A DNA stretch of 64,000 nucleotides, taken from contig CAJJDP010000012.1 of assembly GCA_905182995.1 (NCBI GenBank), positions 657,409 to 721,408 on the forward strand, given 5' to 3'. Position 1 is the first letter of the stretch, and each line of letters begins with the position of its first letter. The notes under the pieces are model-generated. The model worked only from the letters and a program-made list of their open reading frames with translations, was not told the origin of the DNA and ran no database searches. This DNA is from Paramecium octaurelia. Lineage: Eukaryota; Ciliophora; Oligohymenophorea; Peniculida; Parameciidae. The position numbers and the translations under genes were made by a program. Positions 11,642-23,646 of the stretch are shown here, piece after piece.

Positions 11642-14556
11642 ATGCAACAAATATAATTACAAACTGTCACTCAAGACTAAGAAGCTTACAACAGGAATGC
11701 ATTACAAATTATTGAAAAGTTCAAATCTAATGATAATGATTTAATCGATACCACCCTTGAATATGCTGTCAAAATTTTCAATTCAAATGAACCACCCTTA
11801 AGGAAATTATTAGTCTTGAGAGTATTGTCAATCATATCTTAGCTGATCAAAGATGCAATCGTCATAAAATCTGGCAAATTTATAAACAAATATATTTAAA
11901 CTAGACCTTTGTTGACATTTATTGGAAATATTTGTACTCATAAATTAGGAGATTCTAATCTCAATCGAGGTGCTGATTTATTTAATGGACAAGGTTCAAT
12001 TTGGTATTAGTCTAGATTCCCAATCAAGCATTGAATTTTTAAACTTGGCTCTCTAATTGGTTGAATTCCTTGCTACAACATTTCCAAAGGATTCTAAGGG
12101 AGCACCTACTAAATTTAAAATTTAATATGATGAATTAGTCTAAATGGGAGTACATGTTTCATCTAAAACTTTAGGTTAAATTCCCACCTCAATCTAGTCT
12201 TATTTTCCCATTTGATCCCAACAAAGCTTCTCAAAAATAGCAAAACAATAATAAAGAGAGAGATGAAACTATGAAGAAATTAAGTAACTACAAATTATTA
12301 CTTAAGATGAAAGCAAGCAAACCATTTACTAAGATATTGAATTGATCAATGAATCATTAATTAATGATTCTGATATGGAAAGCGTTAATGAAGTATTAGT
12401 TACTTTAAGTGAATCTATGAGCTTCATAGAAAAATAATTTGCAAGTCTCATTAACTAGGCCAATAAGTATGATGGGGTTTTGAGGGAAGATGAATAAGCA
12501 GAACTATACGCTCTTTAAGATTTCGTTGAGAAATTCCAAAAATACTATTATTATTACCTAGAAAAAGAATGTAGTTCCGATGCTTATAATTAATTAAAAA
12601 AGAGGACTTTGGCTCACATTTAGAAAATATAAAATAGGGATTTCGATCATCCTCCTCCCTAATAACAAAAGCAGCCAATATAAAATCAATCTCTGTAATT
12701 CTAATCGTAAATTTAATCCTAATTCCAAAATGAGAATGAAATGTTGAGGAGAGCAATTGAGGAATCTAAAATATAGCAACAAAATTCTTTAATTTAATAG
12801 AGGTAATTTGAAGAGTAAAAGAAACAAGAGGAAATTAAAAAATAGTAAGAAGATGACTAACGTTAAGTAAGGCTTAGAGAAGAATAAATTAAATTGGAGT
12901 AATAAAGGGCAGAAGAATAAAGGAAAGCAAATGAAAAAAGAGAAAATGAAAGAAAAGAAAAAGAAAAGTCAGAGTAAATTAGATAAGAATAATTAAGATT
13001 GGAAGAAAAAAGAAAAGAACAATAAAGATTAGAGCAGTTAAAATAAGAATAAAATAGATAAGAAGCGATATAATAACAATAATCATAGATGAAACAGAGA
13101 GAAATTGAAAATTATTGGAATAATTAATTTCAAACTCCTAATCCAGATAATTAGTAATAAAATAAATTATTTGATAGATTAGATAATAAAATAAATCTTA
13201 GCATTCTACAATAAGTGACCCCAACAAAATTAGGATCATATACAATTCCCTAATAATAATAATAACACGCTTAATCTTATTTGGAATCATCATTCTAATA
13301 ATAAAAATCAGATAATTAATAAAAAAATGGAGTAATTAATACTAACTATATTTATTCTACTGTTAATTAGTAATAACAATAAAAATAGCTGAATAAATAA
13401 ACTTATGCAAACTAACTTCAATAAAATTATAATAATTCATAATAGTTTCAAGATTAAAATACAAGATAATAACTTCCGATGAATCATATTACCTCTAATA
13501 TTGGAAAAAGAAAGGAATTTTATGAAAATTTCGATGGATTGAGTCAATCTACTTTAACTTAATCATTTTTCCCTTTGAAAATGGATCAATAAATACCTAT
13601 AAAATAATATATCGGAAAATTCTTTAAATATGAAAATACTTAATTTGAGTTATTACATACATATGGATTAACAGAATCACAAAAGAATCGTTTCAAAATA
13701 GCCACTATAAAGGGTAGAGCAGCATTAGTAAATTCTCCATAACTTTAAGTCGGGATTAAATAAGAATTATAATATGTTCCTTTGAAGGAGAAAAACTATT
13801 TAAAACTAACCTTATACATTGGAAATAAAACTCAATCCAATTTTGATAGCTGTAAAATACAATTTGAAGGAGATAATAGATGTATTTATTTTTAATATTT
13901 TTAAGAATTTTCAATGTGGTTAAAACCAGATAAGATGGTAGATAAAATTGACGCTGGGTAATAAATATAATAAGAAGTGATAGGAATTTTTAAATAGTAT
14001 GAAAATTATAGATTAATAAATGTAATATTTGCTGGTAATTAATTATTTTTAATTTATGTTTAGCTGAATGGGCAAACAAATAAATATCAGCAAATTTCTT
14101 TTTAACAACCACGTTAGTTTCCTTTATGGATTTCAAAGATATCAACCTATAAATTTTTAGAACAAAATGGAGATAAAAGAAAACATAAATTTTGAGAGGA
14201 GAAACATTTATACTCAATCCAAAAATAGTGAAAACAGGAAACTATTTAAGAAAGTATTAATTTGAAATAAATTAGGATATTTCCAAAGTTATGTGAGTTC
14301 AACTCTTATTCATTATTTTAGGACCAATAATTGGATTACTTTAATGATAAATAATTGCAATATATTTCTTATAAACTTTGTAAAAATAAGCTTTAAACTA
14401 GGTGGTATTTTTGAATTGACTAATGTGAATTAAGATTATATGATTAAATTTATAGTTTTGCCAAACATGTAATGTACAATACAAATAATTGGAAGCAATG
14501 AACATTTGTGTAAATAAATGTTGAGTACACTTCATTGGATATTGGGCTTAGAATGA
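11642..14556 (+). CDS. VHS-UIM-adaptin-ear sorting adaptor (928 aa)
   Basis: Five introns (22, 25, 23, 29 and 29 nt) leave 929 codons. Residues of about 1-150 form an ENTH/VHS-like superhelix (NALQIIEKFKSNDNDLID, FLNLALQLVEFLATTFP, YDELVQMGVKFP), the start of endosomal ubiquitin-sorting adaptors such as TOM1, STAM and Hrs. After a helical stretch comes a ubiquitin-interacting-motif-like segment (ENEMLRRAIEESKIQQQ), then a long Glu/Gln/Arg coiled coil and Q-rich linker. The C-terminal 300 residues look like an alpha-adaptin-type appendage: a beta-rich YLKLTLYIGNKTQSNFD part and a platform ending IIGSNEHLCKQMLSTLHWILGLE. It probably sorts ubiquitinated cargo on endosomes. The 3' half is repeated after the gap at 14587 as an assembly duplicate. 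Confidence 0.75.
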
Positions 14557-14586
14557 TCAATTAATATGATTTAAAAATATTCTTTG
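13210..14586. repeat. direct repeat A, copy 1 (1377 bp), contig-overlap duplicate
   Basis: This segment appears again, identical by eye, at 14588-15964, immediately after a single N at 14587. Copy 1 covers the 3' half of the VHS-ear gene and 30 bases after its stop. Because the copies abut the gap exactly, the simplest reading is two contig ends that overlap but were not merged. Confidence 0.93.
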
Positions 14587-14587
14587 N
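14587..14587. other. assembly gap (single N)
   Basis: One N separates the two copies of repeat A. The true sequence probably runs directly from copy 1 into the DNA after copy 2, with no gap. Confidence 0.95.
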
Positions 14588-15964
14588 AATAAGTGACCCC
14601 AACAAAATTAGGATCATATACAATTCCCTAATAATAATAATAACACGCTTAATCTTATTTGGAATCATCATTCTAATAATAAAAATCAGATAATTAATAA
14701 AAAAATGGAGTAATTAATACTAACTATATTTATTCTACTGTTAATTAGTAATAACAATAAAAATAGCTGAATAAATAAACTTATGCAAACTAACTTCAAT
14801 AAAATTATAATAATTCATAATAGTTTCAAGATTAAAATACAAGATAATAACTTCCGATGAATCATATTACCTCTAATATTGGAAAAAGAAAGGAATTTTA
14901 TGAAAATTTCGATGGATTGAGTCAATCTACTTTAACTTAATCATTTTTCCCTTTGAAAATGGATCAATAAATACCTATAAAATAATATATCGGAAAATTC
15001 TTTAAATATGAAAATACTTAATTTGAGTTATTACATACATATGGATTAACAGAATCACAAAAGAATCGTTTCAAAATAGCCACTATAAAGGGTAGAGCAG
15101 CATTAGTAAATTCTCCATAACTTTAAGTCGGGATTAAATAAGAATTATAATATGTTCCTTTGAAGGAGAAAAACTATTTAAAACTAACCTTATACATTGG
15201 AAATAAAACTCAATCCAATTTTGATAGCTGTAAAATACAATTTGAAGGAGATAATAGATGTATTTATTTTTAATATTTTTAAGAATTTTCAATGTGGTTA
15301 AAACCAGATAAGATGGTAGATAAAATTGACGCTGGGTAATAAATATAATAAGAAGTGATAGGAATTTTTAAATAGTATGAAAATTATAGATTAATAAATG
15401 TAATATTTGCTGGTAATTAATTATTTTTAATTTATGTTTAGCTGAATGGGCAAACAAATAAATATCAGCAAATTTCTTTTTAACAACCACGTTAGTTTCC
15501 TTTATGGATTTCAAAGATATCAACCTATAAATTTTTAGAACAAAATGGAGATAAAAGAAAACATAAATTTTGAGAGGAGAAACATTTATACTCAATCCAA
15601 AAATAGTGAAAACAGGAAACTATTTAAGAAAGTATTAATTTGAAATAAATTAGGATATTTCCAAAGTTATGTGAGTTCAACTCTTATTCATTATTTTAGG
15701 ACCAATAATTGGATTACTTTAATGATAAATAATTGCAATATATTTCTTATAAACTTTGTAAAAATAAGCTTTAAACTAGGTGGTATTTTTGAATTGACTA
15801 ATGTGAATTAAGATTATATGATTAAATTTATAGTTTTGCCAAACATGTAATGTACAATACAAATAATTGGAAGCAATGAACATTTGTGTAAATAAATGTT
15901 GAGTACACTTCATTGGATATTGGGCTTAGAATGATCAATTAATATGATTTAAAAATATTCTTTG
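14588..15964. repeat. direct repeat A, copy 2, with truncated VHS-ear 3' half
   Basis: Second copy of repeat A, offset by 1378 bases. It contains the last part of the VHS-ear coding region again (to TGA 15932-15934) without its 5' part. It should not be counted as a second gene or pseudogene. Confidence 0.93.
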
Positions 15965-16196
15965 TTAACATATTTTATTTAAATGTGATAAATATCGTAT
16001 TGTCGATTATGTCAACTTAACATTTAAATGAATCTTCATTATATTTTCAATAAAAATTAGATTATGGCTTTATTTTATTTTGATAGTCCTAATATTCCTT
16101 AATGAAATAAAGAAGTTTAGAGCAAATAATATGAAATTTATGGTTGAAGAAGGTTGCAAGGTACACTATTGATATTAAATAACATATTTATATATT

Positions 16197-17298
<1,102 letters not shown>

Positions 17299-17368
17299 TT
17301 AATATAAATTATTTGAACAGAATATAAAATAAGATTTATATATATGTATTATATTAAATACTTACAAA

Positions 17369-18153
17369 ATGGATGCAGGAAAGTTTATTCAATCCATACA
17401 CTATGAGATTAGCTATCAATTAATAAAAGTGATCATATCAAAATTAATCGAATACTAATTATATGCATATCATTAAATATAAGTTATCAGTTATAATAAG
17501 ATTTTGTTTGTTTGAGAATTATTTAACAGTATATCATAAATAATTTGTATTGAATATTATATCTATTAGAAAGTTGATCTAATTATCTGGTGATGAAGCA
17601 ATACGATTCTAACACTTTATGTATATTTTATAATCTATCAAATTGTCATATTTATTATAGAATTCTTATTTTATCATCCAAAGAACCGCTGAAACCAACA
17701 ATATTTTAATTTACTAATTATATTGATATTTTAATCGAATCATATAATCAGGAGAATTAGCTTAACTTTAAATAAATATTACAATCCTATTTAATTATAT
17801 GTTCGATAAATATTTTTGTTGTAAAAATAAGAAATAAAAATATTGAAAAAATATCAGAAGAATTTAAATATCCAGTTATTCGTTCAAAAAAAGATTTAGT
17901 TGAAATAGGAATTGATAACTCATTATTCAAGGCGTCAGAAAGATATATAATATTATAATAAATCGCTAGTTAAAATATTTATAGGCATTCACCAATTTTT
18001 ATCCGTAATATTCATAAAGGAGAAAAGCTCTCTATATGGTTCTAGGATAAATAACAAAAATAAAATATGATTTTTCTTTAAGAATTTCTATTCCTTTAGA
18101 AACTATTACAATTTTATATAGATGAATGGCAATTTAACAATGAATAATTTTGA
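17369..18153 (+). CDS. hypothetical protein (233 aa), possibly ciliate-specific
   Basis: ATG 17369 begins MDAGKFIQSI. Three proposed introns (20, 23 and 40 nt) before position 17660 leave 234 codons. The second half is one long exon with normal-looking protein sequence (KNIEKISEEFKYPVIRSKKD, NSLFKASERYIILQQIA, LQKLLQFYIDEWQFNNEQF). I do not recognise the family and see no signal peptide or membrane helix. The body of the long exon is well supported by the absence of TGA over 180 codons; the 5' splicing is less certain. It is divergent from PP2A, with 70 bp between start codons. Confidence 0.6.
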
Positions 18154-18270
18154 TATCTTAATGTATTTCTTTCTTCTGATTCAATAATTTTTTTAGTTCG
18201 GTGTTTTTGAATTGTCAAGAGTTATAGAGCAAAGGTTCATTTATAAATTTATTTTATATTATTAATTTAA

Positions 18271-20430
18271 ATGGATAATAAAAGCAAAGGAAGTTCAAAA
18301 AGTAGAAAAGAATTGGGAGGTATAGTTGAATATAAAATAATAGATGAGTTGAGTTTGAAAGGAGTGTCATTATTTAAACTGGATGTTAACTATGATCATT
18401 TGAAACAATTTTTAGAAGGAGTATAAGCTGATCTTGACAATCACACAGTGGAAATTGAAGGCATAAAGAAACTACTTGGACCCTCCGAAATCATATTATT
18501 AGTTAAAGTTAAATCTAATTTAGGTTCAAGAATAGTTTCAATTATTAAGTGATTCATTGTAGTTTTCAGACAAGGATATAGAGAAAGAATTATCAACTTA
18601 ATTAAGCACATACATTACACAAATATAAGGGAAGTAAAAGTTCGGGAAGGGAGCTTTAGAGAAAATTATAACTGAATTGAGAGGAAAGCTATTTTCAGTT
18701 ATCTCAATGATTTAACATCTCTATAGAGAGAAGAAGGTAGATATTGATACTAAAATTAGAGATAAGATTAACGATTAACAAAATTAGAAAACGACATGCT
18801 AACAAAGTTTGATACTAAAGAATGTAAAGAGAAGATGAGGAAATAAAAAAATCAATTAGAATAGCATATTGAAGATTTATAGAAGAATGGAAGACAAGAA
18901 TTAGACACAGTTGAAAAGAAACTATCCACAGACATTTAGAAATTTGAAGAAGCAGTTAGAGATGTTGAAAGGTACGCTTAATTAGTTTAAATTCAAGAAA
19001 AACCTTATGGAAAATACATGATTGTTAAGATCTATTGCTGAAAAGAACAAATGAAGAATTCGTTAATGAAGCTATTAGAACTAGTGAAGATAAAATATTG
19101 AAAGAAGTACCGTATAATATTTAATTTTAGATTTAATAAATGTAAAATAACGAATAATTGATTAAATTTCAACAAGATATTGCATACATTCGAAGTTAAA
19201 TCAAAGGTATTGATGATACAGTAGGGGAAAAACAATCCAAATTAAAATTATAACTAAATGAAATGAATGACTTGTAAATTTATATCAATATTCCAAGATT
19301 AAAATCTAAAATCAATTTAATTGATAAATTGGTTGAGTAGAATAAACAACAAGGAGACAAGATAATTGATTTAAATAGCAGATTAGCCACTGCTATCAAC
19401 AAATTGGATGTTTCTAATCAATTAGATTAGCATAGATAAAAAATCAAATAATTGGAAGATGGGATTTAAAGGTTGAATGATGAGGCCAAAGAGAGAGTTG
19501 AAGCATTAAAGGATATGAATTTAAATGCTGAAAATGTAGCTTATCTATTATCTAAAATTGATCCTCATAAAATATGTACTCTTGAAGGAGACATTAAGAA
19601 ATTAGAGGAAATGTCAATTAGAAATAATGTGCATTGGGAAACTCTTGATGCAGAATTCAAATCACGTTACGATAGTTTTCAGTTCTTTTCATAATTATAC
19701 TAATAATAATAATAGCAACAATAACAATAAACTCCAGAAGAATCTAAATATGTCACTAAAGATGAAATCAATAGAATGTTTGAGTAATTCCAATAACAGG
19801 GCAATCTAGAAGATGATAAAATTAGAAAAATTTAAAAAGATCTTTAAGACATTGGCCATAAAGTTGAAAATGCTAATGAAATCGAAAGAAGAGTGACTAG
19901 AATATTTAGAGATGTTGATATTAATGGATTAATCAAACAAGTGAAAGTCAAGGCTAATGAAGATGATGTGAAGAGAGAATTATTTAATTTAGAAACTAGA
20001 TTAGGATAAGCCATGGACACTATAAATTATTTAAGGAGAGAGATAGAAGCCTTATAAGGTAATCTATTACATCCATTATATAGTGTAATTGAAGAAATCT
20101 CCAATGAACTTCTAATAATCAGCCTCGCCTCCTACTGACTAAATTATAGGGATCAACACAAAGAAACTTTATCCCATTAATTGTTTAAGTTGTAGCACTA
20201 CCAATCAATAAAGGGTAATGCATTTCCTTGTATCTTAGGTTAAAGGAACTGATGGAAAATATTACTAAGCTGATATTAAACGATAAACTATTGACTAATA
20301 ATAGTTTTATGATCTCCAATAAGATGAATCTTAATAATTCAATTAACAAAACTATGTATAAAGACCCTAATCGGCAGTAGTAAACAAATAAAGTAATGGC
20401 GTTAAAAGACCTATAAGTGCTAAAAAATGA
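18271..20430 (+). CDS. long coiled-coil protein, perhaps QRICH2/DUF4795-like (664 aa)
   Basis: Seven introns leave 665 codons; one of them (18972-18997) ends AAG. Nearly the whole protein predicts as coiled coil (RKQKNQLEQHIEDLQ, HRQKIKQLEDGIQRLNDEAK, LGQAMDTINYLRREIEALQ). A Gln tract near 19710 is encoded mainly by TAA, TAG and CAA. The C-terminus has a short Cys-containing element (YPINCLSCSTTNQQ), then KGTDGKYYQAD and a basic tail RPQSAVVNKQSNGVKRPISA. Coiled coil followed by a CxxC-like element recalls DUF4795 (QRICH2), a sperm-flagellum protein family, but the match is from memory and weak. A cytoskeletal or ciliary role is plausible. Confidence 0.72.
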
Positions 20431-20599
20431 TTAAATAAGTATATTTTATAATAATCCAAAATTGCCACTAAATATAGTAAATGCCAGAATGAACTTACCT
20501 CTTTATGAGGTGGAGCCTTAAAATAAGCTCCTCTGATTACATGACCACATCAACTTCTAGAGAAATTTTATTAATTGATTTGGATATTAATTGAAATAA

Positions 20600-20887
20600 T
20601 CATTTTGCTGATTTGAAAATAGTAAATCGCTTTTACTCTATTGTTGCATCTAAGTACATATGATCAAAATGAAATAATCGCGATCCGTAATTGGCGTCTT
20701 TATCTGTTACAAAGCAACACCACCATCCTCCATATTTTTGACACAACACATTTGCAATTTGATTGCAAACCTCCCCCAAAAATTGCTTATGTACTTAAAT
20801 GGCATTTTTAACAATTGTGACTATTTCATTCTAAATTTAATCTGTAATTCCAGTTCCTTTTTCGTTTATTTTCACTGATTTATCCAT
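20600..20887 (-). CDS. dynein light chain, LC8-like
   Basis: An intronless 95-aa protein with the LC8 fold pattern: an N-terminal strand, two helices (EIVTIVKNAIQVHKQFL, VCNQIANVLCQKYG), then GGWWCCFVTDKDANYGSRLFHF and a last beta strand (FTIFKSAK). Canonical LC8 has WHCIVGRNFGSYVTHE in this place, so the WxC, the glycine-serine turn and the alternating strand pattern are kept, but this is a divergent member. LC8 proteins dimerise and act as hubs on dynein intermediate chains and many other partners. Its start codon lies 27 bp from the stop of the CHMP7-like gene. Confidence 0.72.
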
Positions 20888-20914
20888 ATATGATATTAAT
20901 ATATTAATAATATT

Positions 20915-22276
20915 TCATTATTACAACTCTAGCATTCTTTCTTCTGACTCATAATTATGTTTCTATGGTTATAATGGTACAAAGGGAGTGTTATGAGTAT
21001 TTTATATTTATACACTATTCGTGTCCTTCAATTAATTTTCCTCTAAATATTTATTATACAAAGTATCAATTTCACTTGGTTCATATCTTTTCATAATTTA
21101 TAGGGTTTCTTCTTATTATTGACGATGATCCATAAATTCATTAAGATTATCTTATAACATCAAATTATCAATTTCGTTATTTTTTAGAATGTGATTTACT
21201 TATTCTATTAATAATAATTATGATATTTTACAGATGATATCTTAAATTTACAAATCTGAATCAGCATTTCTCAAACGAGCTTGACTTTGCTACATTATTA
21301 ACAATCTATGCTCATAATTTTCAATCCATTTTTCGAATTGAAGCTTTTCAGCAATGTGAAATTTGATTTCATTTGGGGATTTCTTCTCTAGTATTTTCTT
21401 TCTTATTTGCTTTTCCTTCAATTCTATACTCTTATAGCATTCATCCCTTTCATCAGAATTTAATATCTCTTAATCTATGATATCAATATATTATACATTT
21501 CAATTAAAACAATGTTTAATTTTTTGCCAAGTCAAGATTATTATTCTCAACAAGCCACATTGATTTATAAATAAAAACTTCTTATTTAATAGAATCTATA
21601 GTAAAGTATCCCACGCTCTATATGAGTTTGGCCTCCAAAAATATGCCTATCAAAAATAAGATTTCTCGTTGTGGCAAATCTATCACTTTCATTAATTATT
21701 TTGCAGTAAATGTATTGAATTAATTAATTGAAACCTCTTCAACTGCTTATTTAAATTTAATTATGTTTTCTTTAAAATATTTGATATGAAAGAAGTAAGG
21801 ACATTTAGTGGGAGTAGGAGATTTTTTTTTTATTAGAAGTTTCTCGAATGCCCTTTTTAAAGGGTTCCATAAAATTTAGAGGTGATGAGTATTATTAGTA
21901 GTTAAATCTTCATTCTCCTCATTTTCAACTTTTAGTAAGATATTAACAGCTTTAGTTCTATAGCCTTCCATTACGATTTTTCCTTCCTTTTACATTTGAG
22001 CCAAAACATTTTCAATACCAAGTGGTTTATATTCAAACAATGAAAACAGATTTTAAAGTTCTTGTACTTTAATTAGACTGGTTTTTAAAATGTTTTCTGT
22101 TAGCTTATCAATTGTACTCACCCAGAATTCATATAATTATCTCTATTTTTTTCAAACATATTTACTTAATAAGGTGGCTTTTCGTATTAGACAAAATATT
22201 TAAAATAAATCCTCTTATCCTAAAATTCTCCAATTAGTTTTATGACAGCATTGTTTAAAATAATGTCTGATTACAT
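20915..22276 (-). CDS. CHMP7-like ESCRT-III protein (438 aa)
   Basis: Two introns (23 and 22 nt) leave 439 codons. The N-terminal half resembles tandem winged helices of CHMP7 (LYEFWVSTIDKLTENIL, FEYKPLGIENVLAQMQKEGKIV). The C-terminal half has a Snf7-like helical core (ECYKSIELKEKQIRKKILEK, FEKWIENYEHRLLIMQ, HILKNNEIDNLMLQDNLNEF), where paired basic helices and a later acidic helix are the usual layout. CHMP7 starts ESCRT-III assembly in nuclear-envelope sealing, and the 453-residue human protein fits in length. Sequence identity is low; a generic winged-helix/Snf7 protein is the alternative. Confidence 0.55.
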
Positions 22277-22332
22277 TAATTTATTTATTGGAAATTAAGT
22301 ATAAATAAAATTAATAACATACTGTTTGATAA

Positions 22333-22743
22333 ATGAAACAATAATATAGATCATAAACTCCAGTGTTAGGATCAAGTCTTTTTGATTTCAATATTCCATA
22401 AATGACTATTACTGGTTAATATAAAATAAGAAATGCTTGCGTCTTAAAAAAATTGTGTCCAGAAAAAAAGAGGCATTATAACAATCCAATTAAATTAGCA
22501 AACCCAAGAAAGAATCTGAAATATTTATTCATCAACATAGATGTAAATGATCCAAAACTGTATGACAGTGACTCAGATTATTAATATAGAAGCATGCCAA
22601 AATAGAAAGTATTAAAATAAAATATCTAACGAAAATCAATGTCAATTAAGCATACTAATTTAGAGATGTCAATTAGTAATTTAGAATTGATATAGAGACC
22701 CTTTTGCAAGCATTTAAGATCAAAGTCTTTAAAATTTACTTGA
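22333..22743 (+). CDS. hypothetical basic protein (136 aa)
   Basis: An intronless frame from ATG 22333 to TGA 22741-22743. It is rich in Lys, Ser, Asn and Tyr and basic overall (PEKKRHYNNPIKLANPRKN, KVLKQNIQRKSMS), with no membrane segment or motif I recognise. The start is 57 bp from the divergent CHMP7-like start. The same ORF appears at 23674-24084 only because of the contig overlap, so it is one gene, not two. Confidence 0.5.
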
Positions 22744-22811
22744 CCAATAACATTTACTGATTAAATTACTAAATATAAGTATATTCTCCATCCTCATAAT
22801 TTATTAAAACA

Positions 22812-23645
22812 TCAAAATTACTCAATCTTATTTTTCTTGTTTTATTCTTCTTCTGAATCATCTTCTATGGCAGTCTCATATAATTATTCTATCTTCAACG
22901 ACTTTTATGTGATTTTGATTCCCCATTTATCATTCTCTAATTAAACTTACTTTAGTGAACCACTCCATCCAATTTTGTCAAATTTAATCATTCCTTGGAA
23001 TTCAGAGAACTCTTTATTTCCGAATAATTATGTGATAGTAATATAAAAATCACAAAATTGCATCAAATCCATTCTTCTATCTGGTAGTGTAATTACACAC
23101 AAAATAAATGATGATCGAATGAGCACTTTCAAAGAATATAAAAATTAATAGAGTTCTTATTGATTATAAGGGATCTTGTCCCAAAAATCATGAATAATTA
23201 ATTTTTTAAGAGTAGAATCTGTGCTTGTTTTTAATGATTTCTAATATTACTTAGTAATAATTTGCAAGAATTATTATAAGTTATTTATTTCATCATAATT
23301 ATTAAGTTTTAAGTGATTTTCAACAGTCTGTTCAGTTTCTGATTTCGATAAATCCAAATAAAAAATAGAGGAGTCAATATTCTTAATTGTAAATTGCTAT
23401 TACATTTAATTATATCTCCAAGCAATCTTGTTTTACATTTCTTTTTCTTCTTATTGGGATTAATTCTCAACTTATTTTTTAGGCACAATTTTTGACCATT
23501 ATTCACAGAATTGGTCAAATATGATTGAAGCATGATTTTTATGAAATGAATTGCCAATACAGTATCTCAATAATTATTTATAGATGGTTGTTGGTGAATC
23601 TTACTCTATAAAAATGATTTATCCTTTTAATAGTGTATTACCCAA
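22812..23645 (-). CDS. duplicated 3' part of Elp4 (assembly artefact)
   Basis: The C-terminal two thirds or more of Elp4, same sequence as in 24153-24986, cut at the N. It lacks the start. It should be merged with the complete copy. Confidence 0.85.
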
Positions 23646-23646
23646 N
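23646..23646. other. assembly gap (single N)
   Basis: One N sits between the two copies of repeat B. Confidence 0.95.

Larger units (their letters stand above)
22306..23645. repeat. direct repeat B, copy 1 (1340 bp), contig-overlap duplicate
   Basis: Identical by eye to 23647-24986. It ends at the single N at 23646, where the second copy begins. It carries one full small plus-strand gene (22333-22743) and the 3' part of Elp4 on the minus strand (stop at 22812-22814), cut off at the gap. Confidence 0.93.

Noticed and set aside
13990..14217. Minus-strand ORF of 75 codons, seen again at 15368-15595
   Set aside because: Antisense to the VHS-ear gene; it occurs twice only because of the contig-overlap duplicate.
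13210..15964. Idea of a true tandem duplication
   Set aside because: The copies look identical down to spacer DNA and meet exactly at a single N; the same pattern occurs at two other places in the window.
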